From Silene conica (Eukaryota; Streptophyta; Magnoliopsida; Caryophyllales; Caryophyllaceae), in NCBI GenBank assembly GCA_029255685.2, contig CM055319.2:31467568-31531567 (forward strand): 64,000 nucleotides of DNA. The letters are read 5' to 3'. The translations under genes and the position numbers were made by a program. This document shows positions 22,179 to 32,786 of the stretch, in pieces. Positions within the stretch are counted from its first letter, which is position 1; every line of letters starts with the position of its first letter. The notes under the pieces were generated by a model, which saw nothing but the letters and a program-made list of their open reading frames with translations, was not told the origin of the DNA and did not search any database.

Positions 22179-23414
22179 CTCCGACTTGCGATTAAGGCCT
22201 TCTTGTCAACCCGCACCCCTTGGTCTCCATCTAACCATTGAAGTTTATACGGTTTGTCCCTAGCCCTAATACTCAATTCCAACTCCGACACCAAGGTTTT
22301 GGATACGACATTCGTACATGAACCACTATCAATTATTAAGTCGCACTTTTTTCCCTCAACCTTACATCGAGTATGAAATACATTCTCTCTTTGTTCCTCT
22401 TCTTTTGTAGTAGCCTCCATATGTAGAGTCCTCACAACAAGGCACTCCCCCTCACTCTCACTTTCGGCTTCTACCGTCGTTCCTCCTTCCTCCGTCTTCT
22501 CTTCTTCGACTATTTCAGGCATAACAAAATTAGGAACCATACCTTGGAGTTCTTGAATAGATAAGGTTCTCTTTTGTGGACAATCTGTAGAAATATGTCC
22601 ATAGCCTTGACACTTATAGCACCTTCTTATAGTACTCCCTCTAGGATCAGGAATACTTGCCTTGAACGAACCCTTAGCTTTGTCGTTCGTCTCCTCCTTC
22701 GACGCCTCTCTTGCTTTAGGCGTGGTGTTCGTGGTAGATGATGATGAGCCCTCTCCGACTCTTGTGCTTTTATAGATATTTGTCTTTCTTGCCTTGTCGT
22801 GTCTTTTAAACTTTAAGGCTATCTTGCACACATCGTTATAATCATCATAGTTTTGGACCTCAACCCTTGAAGTTAGGGTTGGTGATAAACCACGAATAAA
22901 CCTAGAAATTTTCAACTCCTCCTTCTCATCTTAATCACATACAATAGGCGTTCTTTGAAATTCCCTAATGTATTCTGAGACAGTCATATTATCTTGAGAT
23001 AAAGAATGGAGCTTGAGGTAGTTTTCTTGATCATAATCCCTTGGCAAGAATCTTTTTATCATATGTTTCTTTAATTTTGCCCAAGACTTGATCTTTTTCT
23101 TTATGTTGTTTCTTTCTTTGCTTTTTTAGATTCTTGTACCAAAGTGAAGCATATTTGGTAAGTTTTAAGATAGCAACTTTGAATTGTTTCCGGTCGTCGT
23201 ATTCCTTGTATTCAAAGACTCTCTCCATTTGTCTAAGCCAATCCAAGAAATCTTCCGGATCGATGTCTTCTTTGAATTCAGGTATATCAAGTTTGAGACC
23301 TCTATCATCGTCGTTCTTGTCCCAACCCTTGCCCTTGAATTCAGACTCCTCTTCCGAGTCACTCGCCCTAGATGAGGACTCTCCTGTCTTCTTATTACCT
23401 CCTTTGGTCATCAT
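22121..23414 (-). pseudogene. Element G gag and protease (chromovirus type, frame broken)
   Basis: Two - strand frames. 23414-23031 carries the Ty3 gag capsid region (DIPEFKEDIDPEDFLDWLRQ, YASLWYKNLKK). 22915-22121 carries the rest of gag with a CCHC zinc knuckle (CYKCQGYGHISTDC) and the start of an aspartic protease (CDLIIDSGSCTNVVSKTLV, where DSG is the active-site triad), then KPYKLQWLDG. The type resembles Reina/Galadriel chromoviruses. A stop and frame change around 22920-23030 splits gag. Beyond the protease no polymerase follows. 23415-23571 is the untranslated leader. Confidence 0.82.
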
Positions 23415-23571
23415 TTATTTAATGAGGTACTTAAGTTCTTGAATTTCCGACTTCAATTCCATGTTTGATGCTTCCCACGGTTTCTCTCCACTTTCTGCAT
23501 CACTATTCACCATGATAACAAGCTTTTCCCAAGAACAATGATATAATAAAAAATTAGACCAAGAGCCGAAT

Positions 23572-23583
23572 CTCTGATACCAA
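23572..23583 (-). other. Primer binding site of element G (initiator Met tRNA)
   Basis: The complement reads TGGTATCAGAG, complementary to the 3' end of plant initiator Met tRNA. It lies 2 nt from the LTR at 23586 and fixes the - orientation. Confidence 0.85.
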
Positions 23584-23585
23584 TT

Positions 23586-24561
23586 TGATGCGCATCATTG
23601 GTGATAATCAAATAAGAGGATCAACAAAAATACGGATGTTGCAGCGGAATAAAAATAGTTGTGAAATATCACGAATTAGAACGAAATAAAGAACGTAAAA
23701 CAACAAATAGCGAAAGATGGTGATGAACGATGAACACGAAGATGATGATTGATGATGATGGATGGTGATAACGTGGCACGGTGGTGATGCTCGGTGATGG
23801 TGATTGTTCACGGTGGTGAACGGCTTTGTCACGGTGTGACAGTTGTTGATGACGTAAGGGTGCACTGCTACCAATACTTGAAAGATTGATGGAACGATAT
23901 GATGAACGATTTGTGTTTGTAGAAGGATAGATAACAATCTTGCTCTCCAATCCAAGAAAGTTTGATTATTCTGCAATTTAGTTGAATCCACAACTAAACC
24001 TAAAGACCAAGCTCAAACAGATACTTAATCAATATTTTTAAAGCTCACACAGATACTTTGGGGGTTAAGTAAAAAACTTCATAATAATAATTCATAAACT
24101 CAATATATCTAAAAAAATAACTAAGGATGCCCTATTTATAGTAAGGACATCCGTCACAAACCGACTACGAATATAAAAGCAACGAGCAACCCACACAACC
24201 TAATCTACTCGGCCACCTTCTTCGAAACTTCTCCAAAGTGGACTTCCCTATTTCTATCCTAATGGATTTAAATAATCCTTGTTTTAAAATAAAAGATAAA
24301 ATAATAAAAGAAAAAATTAAGTTGGAACTAATCCTAACAAGTTAATAACTAACTCCCTAACAAACTATAACTAACTTGTAACCAACTTGTAACAACCTAA
24401 CAATTTAGTAGTAACAAACTAGTAACAACCTAGTAACTAACTTAGTTAAATAAGATAAATAAAATAACAAACCCTAATTAACCTAGGAAACAGTGCGGCC
24501 CATCACACGTCCCAAGATGGACGGTTGGCACGCTTCCCCATGGAACTTCCCGGAAACTTCC
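23586..24561 (-). repeat. 5' LTR of element G (cut by Athila)
   Basis: The uninterrupted copy of the LTR that carries the hAT element at 18172. It starts TGATGCGCATC and is lost at 24561, where the Athila LTR begins. Frames such as 23608-23991 lie entirely in the LTR and are matched by an equally open frame in the other LTR, so they are not genes. Confidence 0.82.
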
Positions 24562-25095
24562 TGATGACCGGTTTTTGCCGTCACTACTGGTATCAAACAC
24601 ATTTATAAAACCCGAAGATAAGTAGTATTAAGATCGGGGTCGAACACGAAGATGATGGGGATAATCGCTTAGTCTAGTTCTAATTCAAATCTAAGTTGGT
24701 TAATAGGGTTGAGAGTGATAATACTAGCAACTAAAGACAAATAAAAGCAATTGTACTAATATTAGGTCAATGATAAAAGGAACTAAGGCGTCGGGGTCAC
24801 CTAGGTAAGTCGGTAACCAAACATAAGAGAACGGTCTCGTGACACCTCTATGGTAAGCCTAGGGTCGTCTCTTCTCTCGATTCGACGACTAACCCAAGGT
24901 CGAGTCTTATCCTAGATTTCGCTACAAACAAGGCTAACCTAACACACGAACATGCTCATGAAACTCAAGACCATCGTCCAAAGCAAACAAAGTGAAGACT
25001 AATGCCCAACCGTCGTTGAGGCAATTCATCGAACACGTAACATGCACAATGTGAAAACCCAACCAAAGAGACAAAACAAGACCAACCCTAAACAT

Positions 25096-26170
25096 TCCTA
25101 TGCAGGAAGAATTACACTAATTAATTCAGTCCTTAATACATTACACAACTATTGGGCCCAGATGTTCATTATTCCCAAAGGTGTAATAAAGAGAATTGAA
25201 GCAATCTGTCGTAACTATATATCGGATGGGGCCACAGATTATCACAGAGTACCCCTAGTGGCTTGGGAGAGGGTCACTATGTCAAAGGAGCATGGGGGAC
25301 TGGGAATTAAACATGCTGAACTGTGGAATATAGCTACTGTTGGTAAACTGGTGGATTGGGTGTATACTCAAACTGACAGACTGTGGATCAAATGGGTGAA
25401 TGCTATTTACCTTAAAGAACAAAGCTGGAATGAATACACACCACCTGCTGATGCTCCATGGGTTTGGAAAAGTATCTGCAAAACAAAGGAGAGATTCAAA
25501 AATGGGTACAGGGATAACAGTTGGGTCTCCAGACCTCAGGGATACAACATCAAGAGTGGATATAAATGGCTGCAAAATCCTCACCAAAAAAAAGAATGGG
25601 CTAAGGTTGTGTGGAATAACTGGAACATACCAAAACATTCAATGATTACCTGGTTGAGAATGCAGGCGGGGATGAATGTGAAAGCTAAATTAGCTCAGTT
25701 TGGTTACTGCCATGATGATCTCTGCTTACTTTGCCAAAACCAGACTGAAACCATTGATGATCACATCTTCGAGGAATGTCAGTATTCCAGCAGGGTGATG
25801 CAGCACTTGAGACCTTGCTTCAATGGAGGCCACACTATAATGGCCAGGATGATCACTGGAAATCCAAAATCCAGTGATTGGAAACTTGGATGTGCTCTCT
25901 TCAATGCAAACCACTACCACATCTGGATGCAACGAAACAATACATGGGTATATGACAGCTTGATCAGACCGGAGATCTTAGCAAAGAGAATCGAAGAAGA
26001 AGTGGAGCAAAGAGTGAATCAGATAAGGAGGAATGATGATTATCGGGTTATTAATGAATAATTGTTGTTGGTTTATTGGCTCTTTTTGTTTGTAAGGGGA
26101 TTTGATCCCGAAACCTTGTACATTCTTTGTTTCTCATGATATAATATTACTCACATCTTACCAAAAAAAA
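25096..26170 (+). mobile_element. 5'-truncated L1-type LINE
   Basis: It starts inside the reverse transcriptase coding region and ends in a short A-run (CCAAAAAAAA). It is flanked by an exact 16-bp duplication, gaccaaccctaaacat (25080-25095 and 26171-26186), the mark of target-primed reverse transcription. The A8 tail is short. The element lies in the Athila LTR, so it is younger than that insertion. Confidence 0.93.
25097..26061 (+). pseudogene. LINE ORF2 C-terminal part (RT tail and zf-RVT domain)
   Basis: The open frame through the LINE encodes YAGRITLINSVLNTLHNYW, IIPKGVIKRIEAICRNY, GGLGIKHAELWNIATVGKL and WIKWVNAIYLKE, then a zf-RVT-type domain (WNIPKHSMITWLRMQAGMNV, LCLLCQNQTETIDDHIFEEC). 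It ends at a natural-looking stop at 26059-26061. The frame is also open upstream of the LINE in LTR sequence, but that part is unrelated. The endonuclease and the catalytic RT core (FADD-type motif) are absent, so it is dead on arrival in spite of the intact tail. Confidence 0.86.
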
Positions 26171-26698
26171 GACCAACCCTAAACATGTTCCATGGTTATC
26201 AACTACCCAAGCAAACCCCTAACCCTAGAAGGAAACTACTGACACATATCTAAGAAAGACATATGAATAATTGATGAATTATTGCTAAACATGTTGGAAT
26301 AAGATAAAAGGAAACAACAGATTTAAGAGAACTTGAAACAAATGTAAACAAATGAAAATACTAAGTAAGGATGAAGAAGATTATACCAATACTTGCATTA
26401 AAGTGAGGAACTTGGATACAAATGAAGAATTCTCTCAAATGTCTTCAAAATACACCCGAAACTCCAAATGTAAACTATTGATTACGAAGAAGAACACTAA
26501 CTATGATTAAGGAAAGATTAACTAAGAAGGATTATAAAAACTAAAGTAAGATTAAGAATTTGAGTTGAGATTTTAATGTGTAAATGTAAGCAATGAAACA
26601 GTAACAAAACCCTAGAAATGCGTGAAAATATCTTAAGGTTGCGTCAATGAAAATAGACTTAGTGCGGGTATATATAGTGCGCGAAATTCTGAGAATTG

Positions 26699-27004
26699 AC
26701 TCTCAGCCGGTCAAGGACCGGCTAAGAGTCAAATTACGGACTTCTGATATTTTTCTTCTTTGAACTTGACTACCAGCCGGTAGGCCGGCTGCCGACCTGG
26801 CACCGACTGGGAGTCTTTTCTTAAGGGTCTGAATTTTGACATTATTTGAAGGTAGGCACGATCCTCGGCCGACCGGCCGGCTGCCGGACGGGTACCGGCT
26901 CAGAGTCAATTGTAGAATTCCTGTAACATTTAACCAATTTTTGCCCAAAGTCAAGCCAATGCTCCCAGCCGGCCCACCGGCTGCCGGTCTGGGACCGGCT
27001 GAGA
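26699..27004. repeat. Four CCGG-rich palindromic modules (Athila LTR)
   Basis: Modules begin at about 26704, 26774, 26866 and 26966. The first is shortened to a simple hairpin (GACTCTCAGCCGGT, then ACCGGCTAAGAGTC). The number and details differ from the solo LTR of the same family, so the array changes quickly. Confidence 0.83.
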
Positions 27005-27227
27005 GGGCCTAGAGTACTTTCTTCATTATTTCTTCTTATTTCGCTCCAAAATCGTCTCGTTTGCTCCCATTTCTTCGCTCCCGCCACAATACCTACAAAA
27101 TGGAAACCAAATAGGAATAGTCGAGGCAATGGGCGTAAAATCGAGCAAAGGCACGCAAAACGAGGTCGAATCGGGACCAAAAATGAAGAAAAGACAATGA
27201 AAATTATGACCAAAATATAGCTCATCA

Positions 27228-27247
27228 GAATTCCCCACATTTAAACC
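27228..27247 (-). other. Polypurine tract of the Athila-type element
   Basis: The complement reads AAATGTGGGGAATTC next to the LTR start, the classic Athila/Tat plus-strand primer. Two further matches to its core (complement TAAGTGTGGGGAGG) lie at 29559-29573 and 29715-29728. Confidence 0.8.
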
Positions 27248-30162
27248 TTACTCATCCTCGAGTAAGAGATCAAGAAGTTATATACCCCTTATTTGAAAAC
27301 AAGAAACAAACTAACTAAGTTAACTAGAAGCCGAATCGGTTTTAGCGACACCCGTAGCCCTTTCAACTCACAAATTGACATTCATGAGGAAGAACGGCCT
27401 ATTGCAAGGCAATTTTGGTCTTGCTACAAAACTTTTGATGCAAACAAGTCAAAACAAAACACATATAAACAAACAACATGCATCGGGAAAAGAAAAGCCA
27501 ACCGCTTGCCTCATCCAAGCGGGGTTTTGAAAAACCGAACAAGGGAGGTCTATAGCGGAGGAAGCCGAATCAAAGTCGATCTAACCGTGGTATCAAACCT
27601 CTAAATCAAGCTCAAGCAACCAACAATGACATCACCAAAGACCAAGAAAATAATTCAAGCCGGGCAAACGGAAGCACTAAGCTATACTTCCAAGGATGAC
27701 ACGACGCACACATGATTCGACTCCGCGATAAGAAAACCCTAAGCACCGACTCTCACGGGTGACACTCAACACACAAGGAAAGAAAGGGGGGTGATTTTTG
27801 TGACAAGAAGTAACCAAAATCATTCACCTACCTCAACTTGCGAAGCATGCCCGCAATCTAGAATGGTACTCCATCCAAAAATCCATGAGAAAATGTAAGT
27901 GCACATGATGAGAACAACAAGGATGTAACGAGGCTTGGGTTGGGTGAAAATGGTTTGGTGCAAGCACCGTTCTAGAATTTGAGGCTCAAAAACAAGAATG
28001 ATTGCCATAATCAACACAACTCCTTATTGCAACAACTAAGCAACGTCTATGCCCTAACTTTGGTTTTGACAAAACCAAGCAAAAAATTGCATAAACCCCA
28101 ACTTACTTTGGAAAAATAAACCCATCACAACCTTAAACAAAGTGGTCATTATTAAAACTCACCGAACAACGTGTACACCCTAACAAAAGACTTGAAATCC
28201 AAATCAAATACAAAAATTGTGTAAACCCGACACGCATGGAAAAACATCAAAAGACCACATTATTCTAGCAACAGCTTTTCTATCTCCCCTTGATAGAAGG
28301 GAGTTGTTGCTAGCCTTTTTCTTTTTTAAAACACATATATACACTTCTCTTTCTGAATTTTTCAAAACTTTTTCAATTTGTTTCTTTGATTTTCTATTTT
28401 CTTTCTATTTTCATTTTTCTTTTCTTTTCTTTTTTTTTCCCAAACTTCCATTTCACCAATATAGCAACATCAAGACCACAACGGAAGAAGCCACCAACCG
28501 GCATATAAAATCCCGACTCTACCACAAACAAAGTACCAAAAAGCAACCATTCTTGATCAAGGAAGGGTGTTTTCGGGATGTAGCTCATTTAGTGGTTAAG
28601 GCCAAATGAAAAAGCTAAGGCTCGAAGTGGTTAAACAAACAGAGGGGATAAGATGCAAGGGTCAAAACAAGGCTAATTTGGCAAAAGTGAAGTTGCTTTA
28701 TTTTGAACAAGAGTTGTCTCACATGCACATGAACATAAACACGAAATTAAGGAACGAGCGCCATACTTATGCGTCTTGATAAAACATACCACGTAAGGAG
28801 GACTACTCACAATCCTAAACTGAGTTGGTTTGATGGGCCGACCATAAAGGAGGCTCTATCCTCTCATTTGAGTAGCTAATGTCGGTCCTAGGTCGAGTCA
28901 AGGTCTAACACGGTCTCACATGGTGGTAGAAACTTGGTCATTAAGCCTAGACTTCCGGGTTCTTGCAAGCAAGAACCCTAACAAGGTGACATCAAGCGGT
29001 GCAAGCTATTAGGAGGGGTAAGACACATGCAAGACAAATATCATCATTGATGGCATATATCCTCCACTATTCAACCTCCTATGCATATTTACAAACAAAT
29101 GCAAAAGAGAAAAACCGACTAACACATATTTACAAAACTATGAAAATGAAAAGCATGTGAAACTACACTAAACTAACAACAAGCATAACAAACATGCAAC
29201 AACAAAATCACTAATCTAGCAGCACATCATCCACAACAAACACAAGTTCCCCAAAGGAACATCCAAGGCACAAAAATCTCATTCTCCTTCATGCTATCAA
29301 CATAAAAAGAAATAGGGAAGAGAAGAAAGAAGTAGGAAAGAGTATACCAAACATCTTCATTCTCCTAATACCTCGGATTGTTGTTGCATCTGCCACTTGT
29401 TAGTCTAACAAACATATATATACAATGCAAACAAAGAACAAAAACAAATGAAAGGATAAACATGTTTTTTGAAATTTTTGAAATTTTTCGATTTTTAGGC
29501 ATTTTTGAAGTTTTTTGATATAAAAAAAACAAAGAAATATTCACAAGGTGGATATTTTCCCTCCCCACACTTAATATTTAAATTGTCCTCAATGGAACAA
29601 AGTGCAAGGGGGAAATGAAGAAAAAGAACGAAAACAAACATGTTTTTGGCTTTTTTGAAATTTTTAAGAAAATGAAAAACTTGTTTTTGTGTTTTTTTGA
29701 AATAAACGGTTCTTCCTCCCCACACTTATCTATGTGCATAATGTGAGGAGGAAAACCGGAAAGTAAAGAACATGTTTTCTGAAGTTTTTTGGTTTTTCAA
29801 TTTTTTTGGATTTTTGATTTTTATGAAAGCAATAAAAGCAAAAATAAACAAAATAAATGAAAAACTAAAAACTAAACTAAGATGCAAACTAAGTGCTCTA
29901 ATCTACATGAATGCAAACTATATGTGACAATATGGTACAAAAAGGAAATCTCATGCATATAAATGAATGCAACTAAATACAAATATACTAATGATATGAA
30001 ATGATAGAAATGAAACTAAAACAAGCTATCTAACCTAACTAACTACTCTAAATGCATGCGAAAATGAAAAATGCAAAACTAAAGAGAAATTTGGATTAAG
30101 GGAGTACTTGCTTTGGATATTCATTCGGGAGCAAAGACATCACTTACCACCTCTATGGGTGC
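27248..30162 (-). other. Athila 3' untranslated spacer
   Basis: About 2.9 kb between the env-position ORF and the 3' LTR without a credible gene on either strand. It holds a strong hairpin (28265-28313) followed by T-rich sequence, a stretch of repeated TTTTTGAAATTTTT words (29460-29830), and two internal polypurine-like sites. Long non-coding spacers here are usual in Athila/Tat elements. Confidence 0.6.
28265..28313. other. Strong hairpin in the Athila spacer
   Basis: CTAGCAACA (28265-28273) pairs with TGTTGCTAG (28305-28313), and inside it TTCTATC pairs with GATAGAA, leaving a small internal loop and a 7-nt apical loop. A T-run follows at 28316. It could fold in the element's RNA or in DNA; no function is known to me. 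Confidence 0.75.
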
Positions 30163-31895
30163 TCACTGATCAAAATGATCCTCGGACTCATAACCTTCAC
30201 CGTTCCCATCTCCATCATCATCATCATCATCTCCATTGCCATCCACTTGCATGTAGTCACCCGGGTTGTTCAAGACATCGCAGAAGGGTGAAGCATGCGA
30301 GCCACTAGCACCGGTATCACCAACCATACCACGAGAAGATGAATGCCGTGGAGGGCCTGAGTCCCTATCTCTACGCACGTTCAGGGCAAAAATCGGGCTA
30401 GAGAAGTAGCCCGGAGCAACATGAATCTCCCCATAGAAATGTCCCTCATAGGGCACATATTCACCCTCGGGAGGCAAGTAGTAAGAAGGATGACCACCGA
30501 CTGCATGACGGTAGCCCTCACGAACAGACTGGTCATAGCTGGGGAAGGTCCCATAGGACTGATCGTGGTACAAGTATTCAAGCCTATAACACACATCCCT
30601 ATGGCGCTCATCTGCCAACTCCTGGCGCCCATCAGCAAGCTCTACTGCCCTCTTCTGGTTCAAATCAACCCGGGCCAAAAAATCAATCAAGTCCTGATGC
30701 AATGGGGAAGGCTGAGGAGGAGGAACGGATATGGAGGTGGAGCCCTGGAAAAAAGTAGGACCACTCTCAAAAGGAGGCATAGTGACAGAGGGCTGCTGAA
30801 ACTGGAGGTCTGAGGTGGCCGCACCAACCCTATCACGGGCATAGACTCTGGGAGGGCGCTGATCGGCTGGGAGCTCATCTAGATCAACCTTAATGTCAAG
30901 GAGGTAAGAGGCACTCCCGGGCACTACCCTCATCCTATCTGTGTTGGGCAAAGGAATGGAATTTCGAAACTTGTTGTTAACACGAATCTGCCAATATTCT
31001 AGACGATCGTTGGGGTTCCATTTTATCCACCCCAAGGCCTCTTGCATGTATCGGCGAGATAGGATGTTCTCTCCTTGGATGTAATCCAAATTAAAATGCC
31101 TCTGACAAAGGTTGTCGGCTATCAATGTGACCATTCCCCCAACACAAACCGGTGTGGTAAGCTCGGGTTGGGTAGCCAACCGGCTCAAGTGGAGAGCCAT
31201 GTGATGGGCAATATTAAGCTTTGGCCCATCGATCAAATAAGAACCCAAAATCTCAAGCTTCTCAGTTCGAAAATTATGTGGCTCATCCCGAGATAGGACG
31301 GTCCACCCCATAAAGCGATGCCAAATCCTAATTGGCGCCAAATGCACCCGATTAGCCGGCTTCTTCTTCGGTCGGTCAATAACCAAGCCGGTAATGGCCG
31401 TCCAAATAACCTCCGTGTCAAAGCCCTCCGGAGGATGAATGGGCAATTTCCAATTTAGACCAAAAATCAAGGCAAAATCCTCTAATGTCAAACAATGTTG
31501 CCTATTCATAAGACGGAACTCCAACAAAACTACCGTCCCTAGACTCCGGTTTTTAGTAACAACAAGCGAGCTCAAAAACTCCCAAGTCAAGCGGGGAGAG
31601 GTAAGTGCCGGTCTAGTTTGGTACAAATATTTCATTCCCATCCCATTAAACAAATTCTCCGTAATCTTATCAATTCCTAACTCCCTCAAGGAAACCCTAT
31701 CAATGAACCGAGTCGGGTGAAGGGGCGATGTTTGAAGTAAGTGAAATTACCTTTTTGAGTAACGGTGGCAAATTGGAGTCCGGGAAAATCCGGATAGGGA
31801 CTAATATCGCTGCCATCCCTCACATTTCGCACCTCTTGCTCAACGGCCGGATCATGTCTTGATTTAGATCTTCTCTCCGTTCGGTTTCCGGACAT
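30163..31895 (-). pseudogene. Athila env-position ORF (frameshifted)
   Basis: A - strand reading frame of about 577 codons: 31895-31686 (starts MSGNRTERRSKSRHD) continues after a frameshift near 31710 into 31689-30163. Motifs such as RLTWEFLSSL, RLMNRQHCLTLEDFALIFGL and WTVLSRDEPHNFRT recall the Athila ORF-1 family found between pol and the 3' LTR in Athila elements. Residues about 400-500 are low-complexity, ending in an acidic run (DGDDDDDDGDG-like). There is no signal peptide and no membrane segment I can see, so calling it an envelope protein is not supported. It is likely inactive because of the frameshift. Confidence 0.72.
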
Positions 31896-32054
31896 GGTTT
31901 TGGGCGGGGAGGATGAAAGAGGTTGATTTGGGATGATTTGGGGTGTTTTTGTAGGATGGGATTTTAAGAGAGAAGGAGGAAATAAGAAAGAAAGAAGAAG
32001 AAATGAGGAAGAAAGGGTGATTCACGCGAGTTTTATTTTTGTTCTAGCGGACTT

Positions 32055-32532
32055 TGGGCCGGTCTGGCACCGGCCGCCGGTAGACCGGCTAAGAGTTAGG
32101 GTTTGCTTTTTTCGATTTTTCGCAATTTTTGAAAGAAGCTCTGATTCTGAGCCGGCGGACCGGCTCAGAGTCGGTTTTCAATGTCTCCTAACTTCCTTCA
32201 TTCTTCTAATTCTCTTACAAAAACTCCCAGCCGGCGGACCGGCTGCCGGCCGACCGGCTGGTAAGCCTTCACTCTTCTTTTTTCTTCATAGCTAGACTCG
32301 CACTCATGATTCTTAGCCGGCAGGCCGGCTGCCGGCCGATCGGCCAAGAATCAATTTCCTTGGATTATTCGTCTTTTGAACCTTGACATGACTATTAGCC
32401 GGTGGACCGGCCGCCGGTCTGGTACAGGCTTAGAGTCCAAAATCTGCCTAAATAAACTATCAAAAACAGAAATGTGCCCACGTACTCTAAGCCGGTTTGG
32501 GACCGTCAGCCGGTCACCCGGCTGGGAGTACC
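32055..32532. repeat. Six CCGG-rich palindromic modules (Athila interior)
   Basis: Modules begin at about 32056, 32149, 32228, 32314, 32396 and 32489 (spacing 79-93 bp). Outer arms pair and co-vary: GATTCTTAGCC with GGCCAAGAATC at 32308-32350, but TCTGAGCC with GGCTCAGA at about 32146-32172. They fill most of the gap between the protease frame and the env-position ORF, where pol should be. 32533-32786 to the right shows nothing recognisable. Confidence 0.85.
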
Positions 32533-32786
32533 TGTGCACAATTTCGAAAAATAATTCACTTGAACATAAAAAAAATCGATTTTGCCAACAATAGTTTTGC
32601 CTATCATCCTCCGACTATACTCATAAATTAATCAAAAACAAGTAACCAACAATTCCAAATCTCATATGCAAACTAAAAATGTAAACTAGAAATCAAACTA
32701 AAATGCGAACTACATGAAAGACGAGAAGCAAATACTTACAAACGGTGGTTATTTAGTGACTCCACGAAACCTTCATGATCAATCTT

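Larger units (their letters stand above)
17619..24561 (-). mobile_element. Chromovirus-like element G, gag-protease only (non-autonomous)
   Basis: - strand LTR element. 3' LTR from 17619 (TGATGCGTATC) to about 21731, split by a hAT element; interior about 21732-23585; primer site 23572-23583; 5' LTR from 23586 (TGATGCGCATC) to 24561, where the Athila element cuts it. Net of the hAT insertion the interior is under 2 kb and holds only gag, the start of protease and a short unplaced C-terminal frame. No RT, RNase H or integrase was found, so it must have moved with enzymes supplied by relatives. The left flank is GTAAC. Confidence 0.8.
24562..27227 (-). repeat. 3' LTR of the Athila-type element (with LINE inserted)
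   Basis: In + orientation TGATGACCGG to AGCTCATCA, homologous to the solo LTR 19219-20941. The excess length is the LINE 25096-26170 with its duplication. The right side abuts a purine tract complement (GAATTCCCCACATTTAAACC), typical of Athila/Tat. It carries four CCGG palindromes (26699-27004). Confidence 0.9.

Noticed and set aside
30163-31895. Viral-type envelope protein
   Set aside because: Only position suggests it. No signal peptide, membrane segment or cysteine-rich ectodomain is visible.
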